Source of the DNA: Corylus avellana
Lineage: Eukaryota > Streptophyta > Magnoliopsida > Fagales > Betulaceae
DNA: 64,000 nucleotides
Reading direction: 5' to 3'
NCBI RefSeq assembly: GCF_901000735.1
Contig: NC_081543.1
Coordinates: 31,704,771-31,768,770, forward strand
The notes beneath the pieces were generated by a model that had not been told where the DNA came from, did not search any database, and saw nothing but the letters and a program-made list of their open reading frames with translations. Positions 42,257 through 53,500 of the stretch are shown here, piece after piece (position 1 is the stretch's first letter; each line of letters begins with the position of its first letter). The translations under genes were made by a program, and so were the position numbers.

Positions 42257-42328
42257 TGGCCAAATGTCAGCCCCGCACTGTAGCTGGAAGAGTGCCGTTC
42301 CAGCTACAGTGCGAGGCTGACATTGCCA
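42257..42328. repeat. Near-perfect inverted repeat (hairpin)
   Basis: The arms are 42257-42289 and 42298-42328, separated by an 8-nt loop (GAGTGCCG). The core stem AATGTCAGCC-CGCACTGTAG pairs over about 27 bp with a single mismatch and extends through TGGC/GCCA after a 2-nt bulge. It is GC-richer than the AT-rich DNA around it. It could be a MITE core or a small-RNA hairpin. Confidence 0.8.
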
Positions 42329-42879
42329 AACATAGCTTTTAAGTCCTAACGTTTAAAAATATTTGCAATCCGAATCATCATTTATGGGAGTGTATTACAA
42401 ATTTTTAAACATTAAAATTTAAATTGAAAAATAAAATCAAACTTTAGGAGGTAAAGTACATTTTCTCTCTTTTTTTTTTTTTTAACTCACCGTATCAGTA
42501 TATGTGACTTGATGATGTTACAAATTCGTATTCTGATACGTGCCAACAAATTATAAAGAACTTGTAGAATTACTCATAAGTCTAACATTACTCTTTAAGC
42601 ATAAACTTGATTTATAGGAATAGGATAATATCTTTCTTTAGGTAATTATTTTTGGTCGTTTTCTCTATAGGTAATTTCAAGGCCTAGCAATAATCTGTCC
42701 ACGACCTTTTGGAACAAAGAGCTTCCAAAGTGCTGGGGCCATATTTGCAGCTACTGTGGACATGTATGGCACTCACAAGTATCTCGTAATCTCTTGTTTA
42801 CCTCGGTCTCTATCAATGTATAATGATCTTGATTCCTTTCAGCCTCATATATACCTCTGTCACTGTCTTCTTCGTTAGT

Positions 42880-43122
42880 TATTGCATGACATGTCTTGGA
42901 ATTATGTAAAATTTAAAGCTCCAATATTTGATGGAAATTCCTCTACTTTTTATTTATTAGTTTAATTGCATTTCAACTTTATCTTTTTATTAGAAAACTT
43001 ATCTATCTATGGTGGAGGGGATTGATATATTTAGTTAATCTTTAAAGCGGTTAAGTATATTAGTCCTATTAGTATTGTGCTTCGTTGTCCTGGGTGTGAG
43101 TACAACTTCAATCAACTACAGC
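42880..43122. other. 243-bp segment present only in the second PMT upstream copy
   Basis: Flanking sequence aligns on both sides between the two copies (CTTCTTCGTTAGT on the left, AAAATCTCAGTGTTTGTG on the right). Copy 1 has instead a 26-bp piece (38855-38880) that duplicates the adjacent GTTTGTGAATAATG motif. The content is AT-rich with no recognised element. Confidence 0.7.
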
Positions 43123-44028
43123 AAAATCTCAGTGTTTGTGAATAATGATTAGTAAATGTGGTTTTGAACCAGAAGAATGTAAATGAACCATTCATCATCC
43201 AGATCACACTGTATACGGAGGATTGTAGCAATTTAATGCAAGAAGTAGGAAATATAATATGCATAAAAGGCATTGTTTGTTAATATTTTTTTGGAAAATG
43301 TTTTGATATGAAAGTAAAGATGAAAGTCATGAAAGTAGTTGTAAAGCAGCGTTTTGAGTTGTATGTATCTGTTTTAAAAACAAAAAGGGAATGGTGGAGT
43401 GAGGGTGGGGAGCAAAATAAGGCTAACAGCTCTCCTCGGAATGCTCATATGGTGCCACTGGCCATGCTGTCGTAGACTGAATCCACACTTCTCATTTTCC
43501 TTTTTCTTTTTTCTTTTTTTTCTTAGTAAAAAACCAAAAATTTAAAGAATAAATAATAATAATAAAAAAAAACAATATCCACTCTCTGCCTTCGATCATC
43601 TTCATCTTCTCTCTCTTTTTAAATTATTATTATTATTATATATATGTATGTACGCTACCACTCATCACTTCCTGTAATGGCGGAGGCTTTCCACCCTCCC
43701 TATTTATGTTACCCATTAGTCTGACCTTTAAGCCTCTCTCTTTCTCTCTCTCTCTCTCTCCATCGCTGCCCCCCTTTGCAAACTCCCGTTCCAAAGCTTC
43801 ATTTAAGTTTTCTCTGACTGCAAAACTTATCATGTACATTTATTAGCTCAGGAAAGAAAATATTTTTTCCATATTTTTTAGGGTTCTAACGTCCAAACTA
43901 CAACTTTTATTAAAGAAAAGAGGAGAAAACTCGAATACCACGGAGGTCCATGTTTGCTTCACATTGTAATAATAGCATTTTATTGGGAGAATCTGGGAAT
44001 CTTTAGCTGTGCCTGCAGTCACCTCAAG

Positions 44029-44827
44029 GTATGCTTCTTCTGTTTTCTTTTTCTTTTCTTTTCTTTTTTCCCCCTAAAAAATAGATGTTTCCTGTGGGTT
44101 TCCCTGCGTATGTAGACTAGTAAGGCTTCCGGCTCCTCCTTTTCTTTGTGGGTTTGTGACAAAAATATGGAAAATAAAATAGAAAAAGAAAAGGTTCTGC
44201 AAAGTTCGTTTCTTGTTAGAGTTCTATAAAGTTTGAAGAAGAGGGAACCTTTTTCTAGTTTTTGGCTTTTGATTTTATATTGTTGGGGAAGAGGTACGTT
44301 TCGACTTCCCACTTTACTTATTCTTGATTTCCTTTGCTTCTTCGTTTTGTTATTCGTTTTTTTTTTTTTATTATTCTTTCTTTCACTTGGTAATGTTTTC
44401 TGTTCCTACCGGGCACCGGCGGCTTTGTTTGTTGTGGGATCTAATGCTCTGTCCTTTTTTGTTTTGAGATTTTCTTTTTTGGTCCTTCAAGTTTCAATCT
44501 TTTTACGTTCTTTGGGTTGATTTACTAGCCGTTTGCGTCCAGCTGCCTTGAAAACTAGTCTGCCTCTTCCCCTTTCCGATTATCGTCCACTTGTTGTTTC
44601 CTTTCCTTCATAATTTTTGGTTTTGTTCTTCAAAAGAAAAGAAAAAGAATTATAGGAAACAAGAGAGACTGGTTTTGGAAAGATTATACTCGGTCTAATG
44701 TTTATGTTCCAAGAAATATGTAAGCCCAACAACACTTCGTTGGTTATATTGACATTGCACATTGCAGCCTCCTCTGCTTCTCTTGAGACTTTTTTTTTTT
44801 ACTAATTTTCTTTTTTCTTTTTTGCAG
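44029..44827 (+). promoter_or_regulatory. PMT18: 5' UTR intron of the PMT18-like gene
   Basis: A GT donor after ACCTCAAG (44021-44028) and an AG acceptor after a long pyrimidine tract (TTTTTCTTTTTTGCAG, ending 44827) bracket a 799-bp intron that ends 8 bp before the ATG. Leader introns of this kind often raise expression in plants. The splice sites are inferred from sequence only. Confidence 0.6.
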
Positions 44828-44835
44828 AAGTAAGA

Positions 44836-47523
44836 ATGGCAAAGGAGTACAGCGGATCCCCAAAGCATCATCAGCTGGAATCTAAGAGGAAGCGCCTCAG
44901 TTGGATCCTAGGGGTCAGTGGGCTGTGCATTTTGTCTTACATTTTTGGCGCCTGGCAGAATACTTCTGCCCCCACAAATCAATCTGAGGTCTACAATAAA
45001 GTCGGTTGTGATGGTGGATCACCTCCAGCAGGCAGCAGTGTACCGTCGGCGTCATCATCATCATCATTTTCATTGGACTTTCAAAGCCATCATCAAGTTG
45101 AGATCAACAACTCCGGTGGAGTCCAGAAGTTCCCACCTTGTGATTTGTCCTATAGCGAATACACCCCTTGCCAAGATCCAGTGAGGGGAAGGAAATTCGA
45201 TCGTAACATGTTGAAATACAGAGAGCGGCATTGCCCCAAAAAGGAAGAACTCCTCCTTTGCCTGATACCTGCTCCACCAAGATATAAGACCCCTTTCAAA
45301 TGGCCTCAGAGCCGAGACTATGCCTGGTATGGCAATATTCCCCATAGAGAGCTCAGCATTGAAAAGGCTGTTCAGAATTGGATTCAAGTCGAGGGTGAGC
45401 GTTTCAGATTCCCTGGAGGAGGCACCATGTTCCCCCGTGGAGCTGATGCATATATTGATGACATTAACGATCTCATTCCTCTCAAAAGCGGGAATATCAG
45501 AACTGCAATAGATACAGGCTGTGGTGTAAGTAGTTGATATTTCATTTTAACTTATTTACTTCTTGGGACGGCCTATGAAGTATGAAGGCAGCAGTTCTGT
45601 TGGAACCCACTAGGAAAAAGCCCTAGCCTCAGGGCTATCATTCCAAAATGATTAGGTTTTTTTGGGTCCTTTTGGGGTGATAGAGCATATGCGGTTAGTG
45701 CTCGTCCACCTTTACCTAATAAATAAGTAATGTGAGACTTAGCACTTATGAATGACTTTCTATAAACTGCTCATTATATGTGAGCAACTCCTTTTCCCAA
45801 TATGGGACTAGGGTGTTTACATCCCCGTTCACCGAAGACTTCTACATGATGTCATGTTTAAGCTGCCTGTCGTTTAATGTAATTTGTGATTACCAAGTGT
45901 ATAATAGACGGGGATGGCAATTTGCTAATGTCTTGTTTTGGTTGTGGGTATTAAGGTAGCAAGTTGGGGAGCTTACCTGTTGAGGAGGGACATCCTGGCA
46001 ATGTCTTTTGCACCAAGGGACACACACGAAGCACAGGTCCAGTTTGCATTGGAGCGGGGAGTTCCTGCTATGATTGGCATTATGGCTTCACAGAGGCTTC
46101 CTTACCCAGCGAGGGCTTTTGATATGGCTCATTGTTCCCGTTGCTTGATTCCTTGGCATAAATATGGTAAAAATATATGTATCTATGTCAATTCACAAAC
46201 TTAAAACAATCAAACAATAAGGAAGATAGAAACGTTGTCCTTCATGCTTAACAATTACTAATTGCAAAAACTTAAATATGCTTAACACTGCAGTATGAAA
46301 ATTTTGTAATCATCTGATCACTTGATTTTTGCAGATGGTATGTATCTAATTGAAGTGGACAGAATTCTAAGGCCTGGTGGTTACTGGATTCTTTCTGGCC
46401 CTCCTATCCACTGGAAGAAACACTGGAGAGGATGGGAAAGAACCCAAGAAGATTTGAAAAAAGAGCAAGATGCAATTGAGGATGTTGCCAAGAGCCTCTG
46501 CTGGAAGAAAGTGATTGAAAAGAATGATCTTTCAATTTGGCAAAAGCCCATCAACCACGTTGAATGCATTAAGGTCAGGAAGTTGTATAAAACACCGCAT
46601 ATATGCAAGTCAGACAATCCAGACACTGCTTGGTACTACCACAGCATCTTTCACTCTTAGTTTTTCATTTGATAATACAAAAACTAATGTGGTTGACTCC
46701 ATTTACCTTTGCATCATTTGTGCTGAAAAGGTACAGAAATATGGAAACTTGCATCACCCCACTACCAGAAGTAAGCAGCTCAGATGAAGTTGCTGGTGGG
46801 GGGTTGGAAAAGTGGCCCCAGCGCGCATTTGCCATCCCTCCTAGAATTACTAGTGGTTCAATACCAGGGATCACCGCTGAGAAATTCCAAGAGGACAATG
46901 AACTATGGAAAGACAGGGTGACACATTACAAGCGGATCATTCCCCTATCCCAAGGACGATACAGGAACATAATGGACATGAATGCCTACCTTGGCGGATT
47001 CGCTGCAGCCCTGTTAAAGTATCCCGTGTGGGTTATGAATGTGGTTCCTGCCAATTCGAAACAGGACACTCTAGGAGTCATTTATGAACGGGGTTTCATC
47101 GGGGCATACCAGGATTGGTGTGAGGCATTCTCAACATATCCAAGAACGTACGATCTCATTCATGCAGGTGGAGTCTTCAGCATATATCAGGACAGGTAGA
47201 ACTTGTGAAACAGATGCACAATTGCACACTGCTCAATGATCTTTGGTCTTATAATTATTCACTTTGTGATTGAATTTGTGTTTGTGTATTGAAGGTGCGA
47301 TATCACCTACATTCTGCTAGAAATGGATAGAATTCTGAGGCCAGAAGGAGCAGTTATCTTTAGGGACACGGTGGAGGTCCTTGTGAAGATTCAGGGTATT
47401 ACAGATGGAATGAGATGGAAGAGCCAGATTATGGACCATGAAAGCGGGCCCTTCAATCCGGAGAAAATTCTTGTTGCTGTCAAAACATACTGGACTGGTG
47501 AAGCTACACAGAAACAAGACTAG
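44836..47523 (+). CDS. PMT18: PMT18-like probable pectin methyltransferase (DUF248), complete
   Basis: SAM-dependent methyltransferase of the plant PMT/QUA2 family. These are Golgi type II membrane proteins thought to methyl-esterify homogalacturonan before secretion to the wall. Coding exons: 44836-45525, 45956-46166, 46335-46632, 46731-47195, 47295-47523. All borders are GT-AG, giving 630 aa, the usual family length. A short basic cytosolic N terminus (ESKRKR) is followed by one membrane anchor at about 21-39 and a serine-rich stem. The lumenal Methyltransf_29 domain contains [24 protein letters not shown], the SAM-binding AIDTGCG (224-230), [13 protein letters not shown] and [13 protein letters not shown]. 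The N terminus (MAKEYSG...[11 protein letters not shown]) is closest to the PMT16-PMT18 group as I remember it. The exact orthologue needs a tree. Transcription probably starts upstream of a leader intron. Confidence 0.93.
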
Positions 47524-48251
47524 TAAAGAGCTGTAGCGTACTTTCCATTTCTTTTTTCCTGCTGCATCTGTCTCTATGCTTGCAGCTTTTCGGGAGTTCT
47601 TTTCTTCTTTGGGAATTGTCATGTTTACTTGAGTTTTGCCAAAGCATACTTTTGCTGTTTAAATGAAAAAAAAGAAAAAAAGAAAAAAAAAGAGAGGTTA
47701 GTTTTCCTAGTGGTCATGTATTTTGTTGTATTAAGTTGTTGATATACTGGAGCAAGTTACAACCCCTACGGAAAGAAGATAAGGACAGTCGATTTAGCAT
47801 AGAACGTCCTTGTCATTCATGGTCAGAAATTAGCATGGGAAAGGAGCCAATTCCCTTAACTCTACAAGTTGCCATCTGTGGTTTGGAAGGAGAGTCCAGG
47901 CATGATCTGACCACCACACACTATCTCTCACTTCATCAATGCGCTTCTCTTTCTTGGTGGCTATGCTTGGTGTGTCCTCTTGTTCTCTAAACTATAATAG
48001 TTTGTATGGACAACGGTTGTGTTTCAGCAGTGGTGTCACTAAAGTATGCCTCTCTCTCTCTCTCAGCTAGAGATTAACTTGGGAGTCTTTGGGACACCTT
48101 TTAATCCAAAACTTAAACCTATAGTTTTATAGTTTTGAGTTTAATTATGATATATTAACTACTTATTTGTGACTCTTTATATTAATTTTTAATTATGATA
48201 TATTACCGAGTCATTTGTGATATAGATTTTTTTGACATGCATTTGTGATAT

Positions 48252-48482
48252 AGTTAGAATATAATTTAAATGATTAAGTTTACAATTTTTTATCGGCTTA
48301 AGCTTTTGGGATGTGTAATAATTTAACATGGTACTATAGCAAAGGTCTTGAGTTTGAATCTTATTTTCTTTATTCACTCTCCATTTCGTTTAAAAATTTT
48401 ACGTGTTAGACTTTACTTGTTAAAAGAAAGTTTGAACTTACACGTGAATGAGAGTACTATAATATAAGTTAAAATGATTATT
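48252..48482 (+). mobile_element. Degenerate short-LTR TRIM
   Basis: An LTR-like end TAATTTAACA at 48319-48328 is followed by a PBS-like TGGTACTATAGC. The interior, with ACGTGTTAGACTTTACTTGT and TTTGAACTTACACGTGAATG, parallels the interior of the TRIM at 13123. A second LTR-like piece follows near 48455. It is therefore the same family as the inner element at 13426, in decayed form. Confidence 0.6.
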
Positions 48483-48483
48483 A

Positions 48484-48731
48484 GTTTGTTTGGTATTGTG
48501 TTTGAAAAATAGAGTTTTTAAGTCAAAAAATACTTTTTGGCAAAAGCTTCATATTTAAGTTTTTGTCAAAAGTGCGTTTTGACCATTTTTTAGCTTTTTG
48601 GACTTTCAAAAGTGCTTAAATTTTTTTTTTTACTAAATGAATACTTTTTTTTTTTTTTTTTTTTTTTTCAAACGGACTTTTTGTGTGTTAAACGCATTTT
48701 TAAGCTCCTTGAACTCACACCGAAATAGGCT
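48484..48731. repeat. Possible hAT-like MITE
   Basis: The ends (TTTGTTTGGTATTGTGTTTG and the complement of GAACTCACACCGAAATAG) are loosely inverted. The body has AAAGTGCGTTTTGACC and a long T run. The style is common in dicot genomes, but the similarity is weak and no target duplication was found. Confidence 0.35.
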
Positions 48732-50540
48732 TATGTCTATTTTTTATTTATTTATTAGCTTAAGTTTTTAGGATAAATGGTAATTTAACAATAGTAACTT
48801 TTTTTTTATGCAAGTTAATATTTTCGACAAATGAAGGAACTGCTTGTCACACTCTTTAGAACATGGAATTGTATTCAGACAACCCTTTAGAGGCGGCCCA
48901 ATGGTAGAAATAGAATTTTAGAAGGGAGGCAGGAAGGGTTGAGGGAGAATTTTAGATGATTGGAGAGATATATTCCCATCCAAAGGGGATGCAACTATGC
49001 AAGGAGGGCCTTTCCTATATTGCCTAATTTCTAAGCTAAAAGTAGTGTTCCAAGGCGACCTTTTTTTTTTTATTTTTTAATTTGCTTTGCCAAGGTGGAA
49101 GGAAGCATCTAGATAGAGGCCCCGGTGAAAGGCTTTATATTTCTAGTTAAGTAGATTGAAATTCCAGGGTCTAGAATGATACTAATCCACTCACAGCTAA
49201 AGTTTTCAAAAGCCAAAAGAATTATCTCCCAATGGGATAGAAACGTATGCTGAAGAGACTCTTCACTCTTCACTATTCCTATAAAGGGTACAAGAGAGAT
49301 TTGGGGGATGGGATGGAGGGTGAAATTCTAGCTTACAGCATTCTCAGCAAATTCCTTGTAAGGGAGTTTGTTCCCTAAGTTTAGAGAATATGTCCAAAAA
49401 ATCGCAAAAAACTTTTCACAGCAGACTCTCTAAATGAACCCTAAACATTATGATTACTACAGTGGAACCCAAAACATGGGGTTCTACTGTTTTGGGTTTT
49501 ACTATTACAATCTTTATGATTATTAAAAAAAAAAAAAAATGATTATCACTTTTTTCTCCTCTCATGTCTCACAATTCTCTCTCATCTCTCCTCTTATATA
49601 TATATATATAAAAAAAATTAAAAAAACAAATATTTTAATGATATAAGGAATGATTAAGGAAAGCTATTGGGGTGTATTTTGACATAGAAAAGCAAAAAGT
49701 AGTTTGGATCCTTAAATATAAGGAAAATGACGAGGAAACTGCTGAAAATGCTCTCCTACCGATTATGCTTTCAATAACATTGACATCATGTTTGGCATAA
49801 ATCGTTGACCTGTTTATCGCTCACATTCCATACAAAATTTCAATACTCCAACTTTAAAATTTAATTTTAAACCGTGGCCCTTCCCTCATGAAGAGAGAGG
49901 GTGTTGAGTTTTAGTCATTTATATGTTGATGGTTACCAATATTTATAATAAAGTTGAATTTTCCTTTAGCTGTGGAGAATATGTGGGAAATCAAAAAGCT
50001 TATAGAGGTATTATTATTTTGGTTACTAAATAATTAAATTTAATTATGAGTAATAAAATTATACACGTCATTTTTATAGATTAGGTTAAAGGAAATTTCT
50101 CCAATCTAGTTTGAATGAAAAATCTGTCTTATATGAATTTGTAAGTTGAACTATATTACATTGAGTGTGGTATTAATTTGCAATAAATTATAGTAAAAGA
50201 ATAGTAAGTCCTTTCTGTATGATTGGGCAGTTGATGAAAAGTGAAAAGCATAGGAAAATTTGAAGGTAAATGGCCTACCATTAGTCTGTGTTTTAGGAAC
50301 CACTAATCAGGATGGATGGCGGAAGGGTAACGTTGGTAGCCTAAACAATTTAGTCGTAACAAGGACACTAATACGAAGCGGTTGAGCCTCTGGCAGGATA
50401 GCCTCCCTCCACCCTCCAGGTTGAGGTTCCGAAAAGAAAACGAGAGAGCACAGGAATTACGTAAGAGCTAAACAAGTGTCTCTCTGCGTGAAATAATAAC
50501 AGACGTCAAATCAAATCAGAGGGCGATCCGAATAGCAGAG

Positions 50541-53500
50541 ATGGGGGAGAATTCAGAGGCGACGTTGGAGGAGTCGGCGAAGAATATAGAGGAACAAGTA
50601 GGAAGAGTGGTCGAGCAGGCAAAGGAGCTGCAGGACTCGGCCGCATCTTTCATCTCCAAGACCTCCTCCGATGAGCAATCTCTCCGTCACCGCGCGCTGT
50701 CCCTTGACTCCTCCATCCGCCGCCTCCGCTCCTTGCTCAACTCTCTCCTCTCCCATAATCTTCTTCAGCCCAAGTTAGCCGACAAGGCAATTCACTCAAT
50801 TGGATCGGATTGATCAATCATCCATATTTGTCAATTTTTATTTATTTATTTATTTTTATTAATGATTTATGATTTCACTCTTTAATTTAGATTTCTTTGT
50901 TTCCCTTCTGAACAGCTGCAAGAAGAATTAGAGAGAGCGACATGTGTTGTGGTTGATGGAGATGCTGCTTCGTTCCTTCCTGGCAAAGCTCAGGGTGCTT
51001 TTCCCTTTTCCTTTCTCTTCTCTTCTCTCCTTCCCTGTATGATTTTATTATTATTATTATTATTATTAGTACAAGTGGTATTTTGATTATAAAGTCTGTT
51101 AATTTCTATCTGATACGCGACGACAGGCGGGTTTCTGAGGAAGTTTCTGGGTCCTATCAATGTGCGCGCCTCTCGCAAAGACGTCCAGCTGAAGGTTAAA
51201 GAGGAGTACAACAGTTACAGAGTATTGCTTCTTTTCACTCTCAACTGCATCATGTCTTCTTTGTTATTCTCGAAGCATGTTTGCATGACAAATTCTCTTC
51301 CTTCAGGTTGATGACACATGCTAACAAATTCACTTTTCTTTTCCTCAAAATCTGATCCATATATTCGAGCACAAGTAGACTTCACCTTCTATAAAGATCA
51401 AGTTTCTTCTACTTCTGCTCAAGTGCTATCGAGCTTTTGTCTATCATATTTCTTGTGCATTTTCCGTGTATCCCAAACTGAAAACAAATGCCAAAGTGAA
51501 CCTTGGTGTGGTTCCTGAAGAAGCTTCACTCACAGTCGATTCTCTTTTATCTCTTTGGACCAGGATAAAACCGCCCTTCTGTTTCTCTTTTTCCCAGCAA
51601 CTCTACTTATTCTAAGATCTTGGATTTGGGACGGATGCTTGCCAGCGTTTCCTGTTCAGCTGTACCAGGTATCCCCCTAGTTAAACTTCTTCATGTCTGA
51701 TTTGAAGATTCATTTACAGTTTAATATGGACCTTACTTTTTTCCAGGCTTGGCTTTTGTTCCTCTACACTGGTTTGGCATTGCGAGAAAACATTTTGAGG
51801 GTGAACGGAAGTGATATTCGTCCATGGTAAACATGCACACAATCTTTCCTGGCATTGAGTTTTGGCTTAACAATGACCATGTTTCTTGTACTCTTATTTA
51901 CATAAATAGAACAATCTGAATTGATAATGTGTGAAAAATGGTCTTTAAGTTATATATCACAAAACATCAATGTTTAATTTCAGTGATGACTTAAATTTAC
52001 AATACCTTTTACTAAATCTTCAATTTATCTGGCGCCTACTGGTTCCTCATGAAGGTGAATGCATTTCACCCTGAAGATGCACTGTTTGAAACTTTATATG
52101 AACTACATGTGATGACTTTGTTTATATTGTGATCGTTGAATCTTGCATCTAAACTTATGGTTTATGACTTACAAGTGTAATCTAGTTTAGCCTGCCATCT
52201 GTTTTGTTGAGGCTGAGTTTTTTCAACTAATTGGGAACCCCTCAAATGTTGGGGACACCCAAATTTCTGTAGACCATCTTCTGATATTGTTCGTAGAGCT
52301 GATGAAGCCAGACTTGAGTTGACTTACAAAATGACATGTTGGAGTCAATATGTTATCTAGATAAGCAAACTTACTTCTAAATTGATTGAATATATTTCCA
52401 GTTTTAGCATAAGTTGTTAGCTTGTTGTGTGCTTGACATATTGTTGGGCCACACTAGCAATTTTAGCTTTTGGAACTTGGAAGTAATGGTTCACCACCAG
52501 GGCTTGGTGTTAGGTCTTAGGGATCTCCATTTGGATAATTTCTCGTGGCTTTGCAAGTGCAAGGCCTGCACTTAAATCAGGTTTGTTGCGGTCTGCTATA
52601 TATATATATATATATATATGACATGCTTGATGATATACATGATTGGTCCACTTTTTGGGACTAATGGTTCATCAGCATGAATTCGGGGCCGGGGTTGTTT
52701 GGTGAGGTCTTTGACTTAGGTCTTGGTGACCCCCTTCCAGCTTATTTCTTTTGTTTTGCAAGGCATACATTTGGATCAGGGTTCAGGGTTTGTTGGACAG
52801 TTGGTATGTCTTGGGAAATGGGGGGCTGTCAGTGTGTGTTATGCTGGATATACTTGATTGGTCCACCTCCTAACAGCTTAAACTAGAAAAAGTGAAAGGG
52901 TGCAACCCAATGACACAAGAAGCATATAAGAGAGACATCTAACTAGAAGAAAAAAAAAATCAAGAAAATCATTAAAATTAGTAATATGAAGGCACTCAAA
53001 GGTGGCTGTCCAGTGGTATAAGGTTTTGAGGAAAAAGTCCTTTAGATCCACCACCATTCTTTTGTAATCCTCAAAACTATGATAATTTCTTTATCTCCAA
53101 GTACACCACATTAAGCAAGGCGGGATCATCTTCCGCACTGCTACCCTTTGAGAGAGCCACACTGCCCTTTCCACAAGCAAAGAGATCTACCACATGCCTA
53201 GGCATAACCTTCTGTAACTCATAAAGGCCGAAGATAGAACTCCATAAGGCATCAGAAATCTGGCAATGGAATAAGAGGTGATCTACGAATTCCTCACTTG
53301 TTGTTTAATAACAAAAATAATTTTGGGATCAAAGGTTTTGTTTTCTTGTATTTATTTTTTGAAGTAAGCTTTCATCTATTATCACTAAGGTCTTCCAGGC
53401 CATCTGGACTACTAGAGAATAACAGGAAAATATCTAGGTGCACTTTTCCTAATTTTTCTATCTTCTCTTGTCCCACTATGCTTTATGGAGTATTGAGTGG

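Larger units (their letters stand above)
47524..50420. other. Intergenic region between PMT18 and TMEM120 genes
   Basis: It starts with the PMT 3' UTR and continues with A-rich and CT microsatellite tracts (about 47668-47692 and 48047-48064) and repeats listed separately. From 48880 to 50400 it holds AT-rich DNA, including a long (TA)n tract at about 49595-49610. I see no further gene. Confidence 0.5.
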
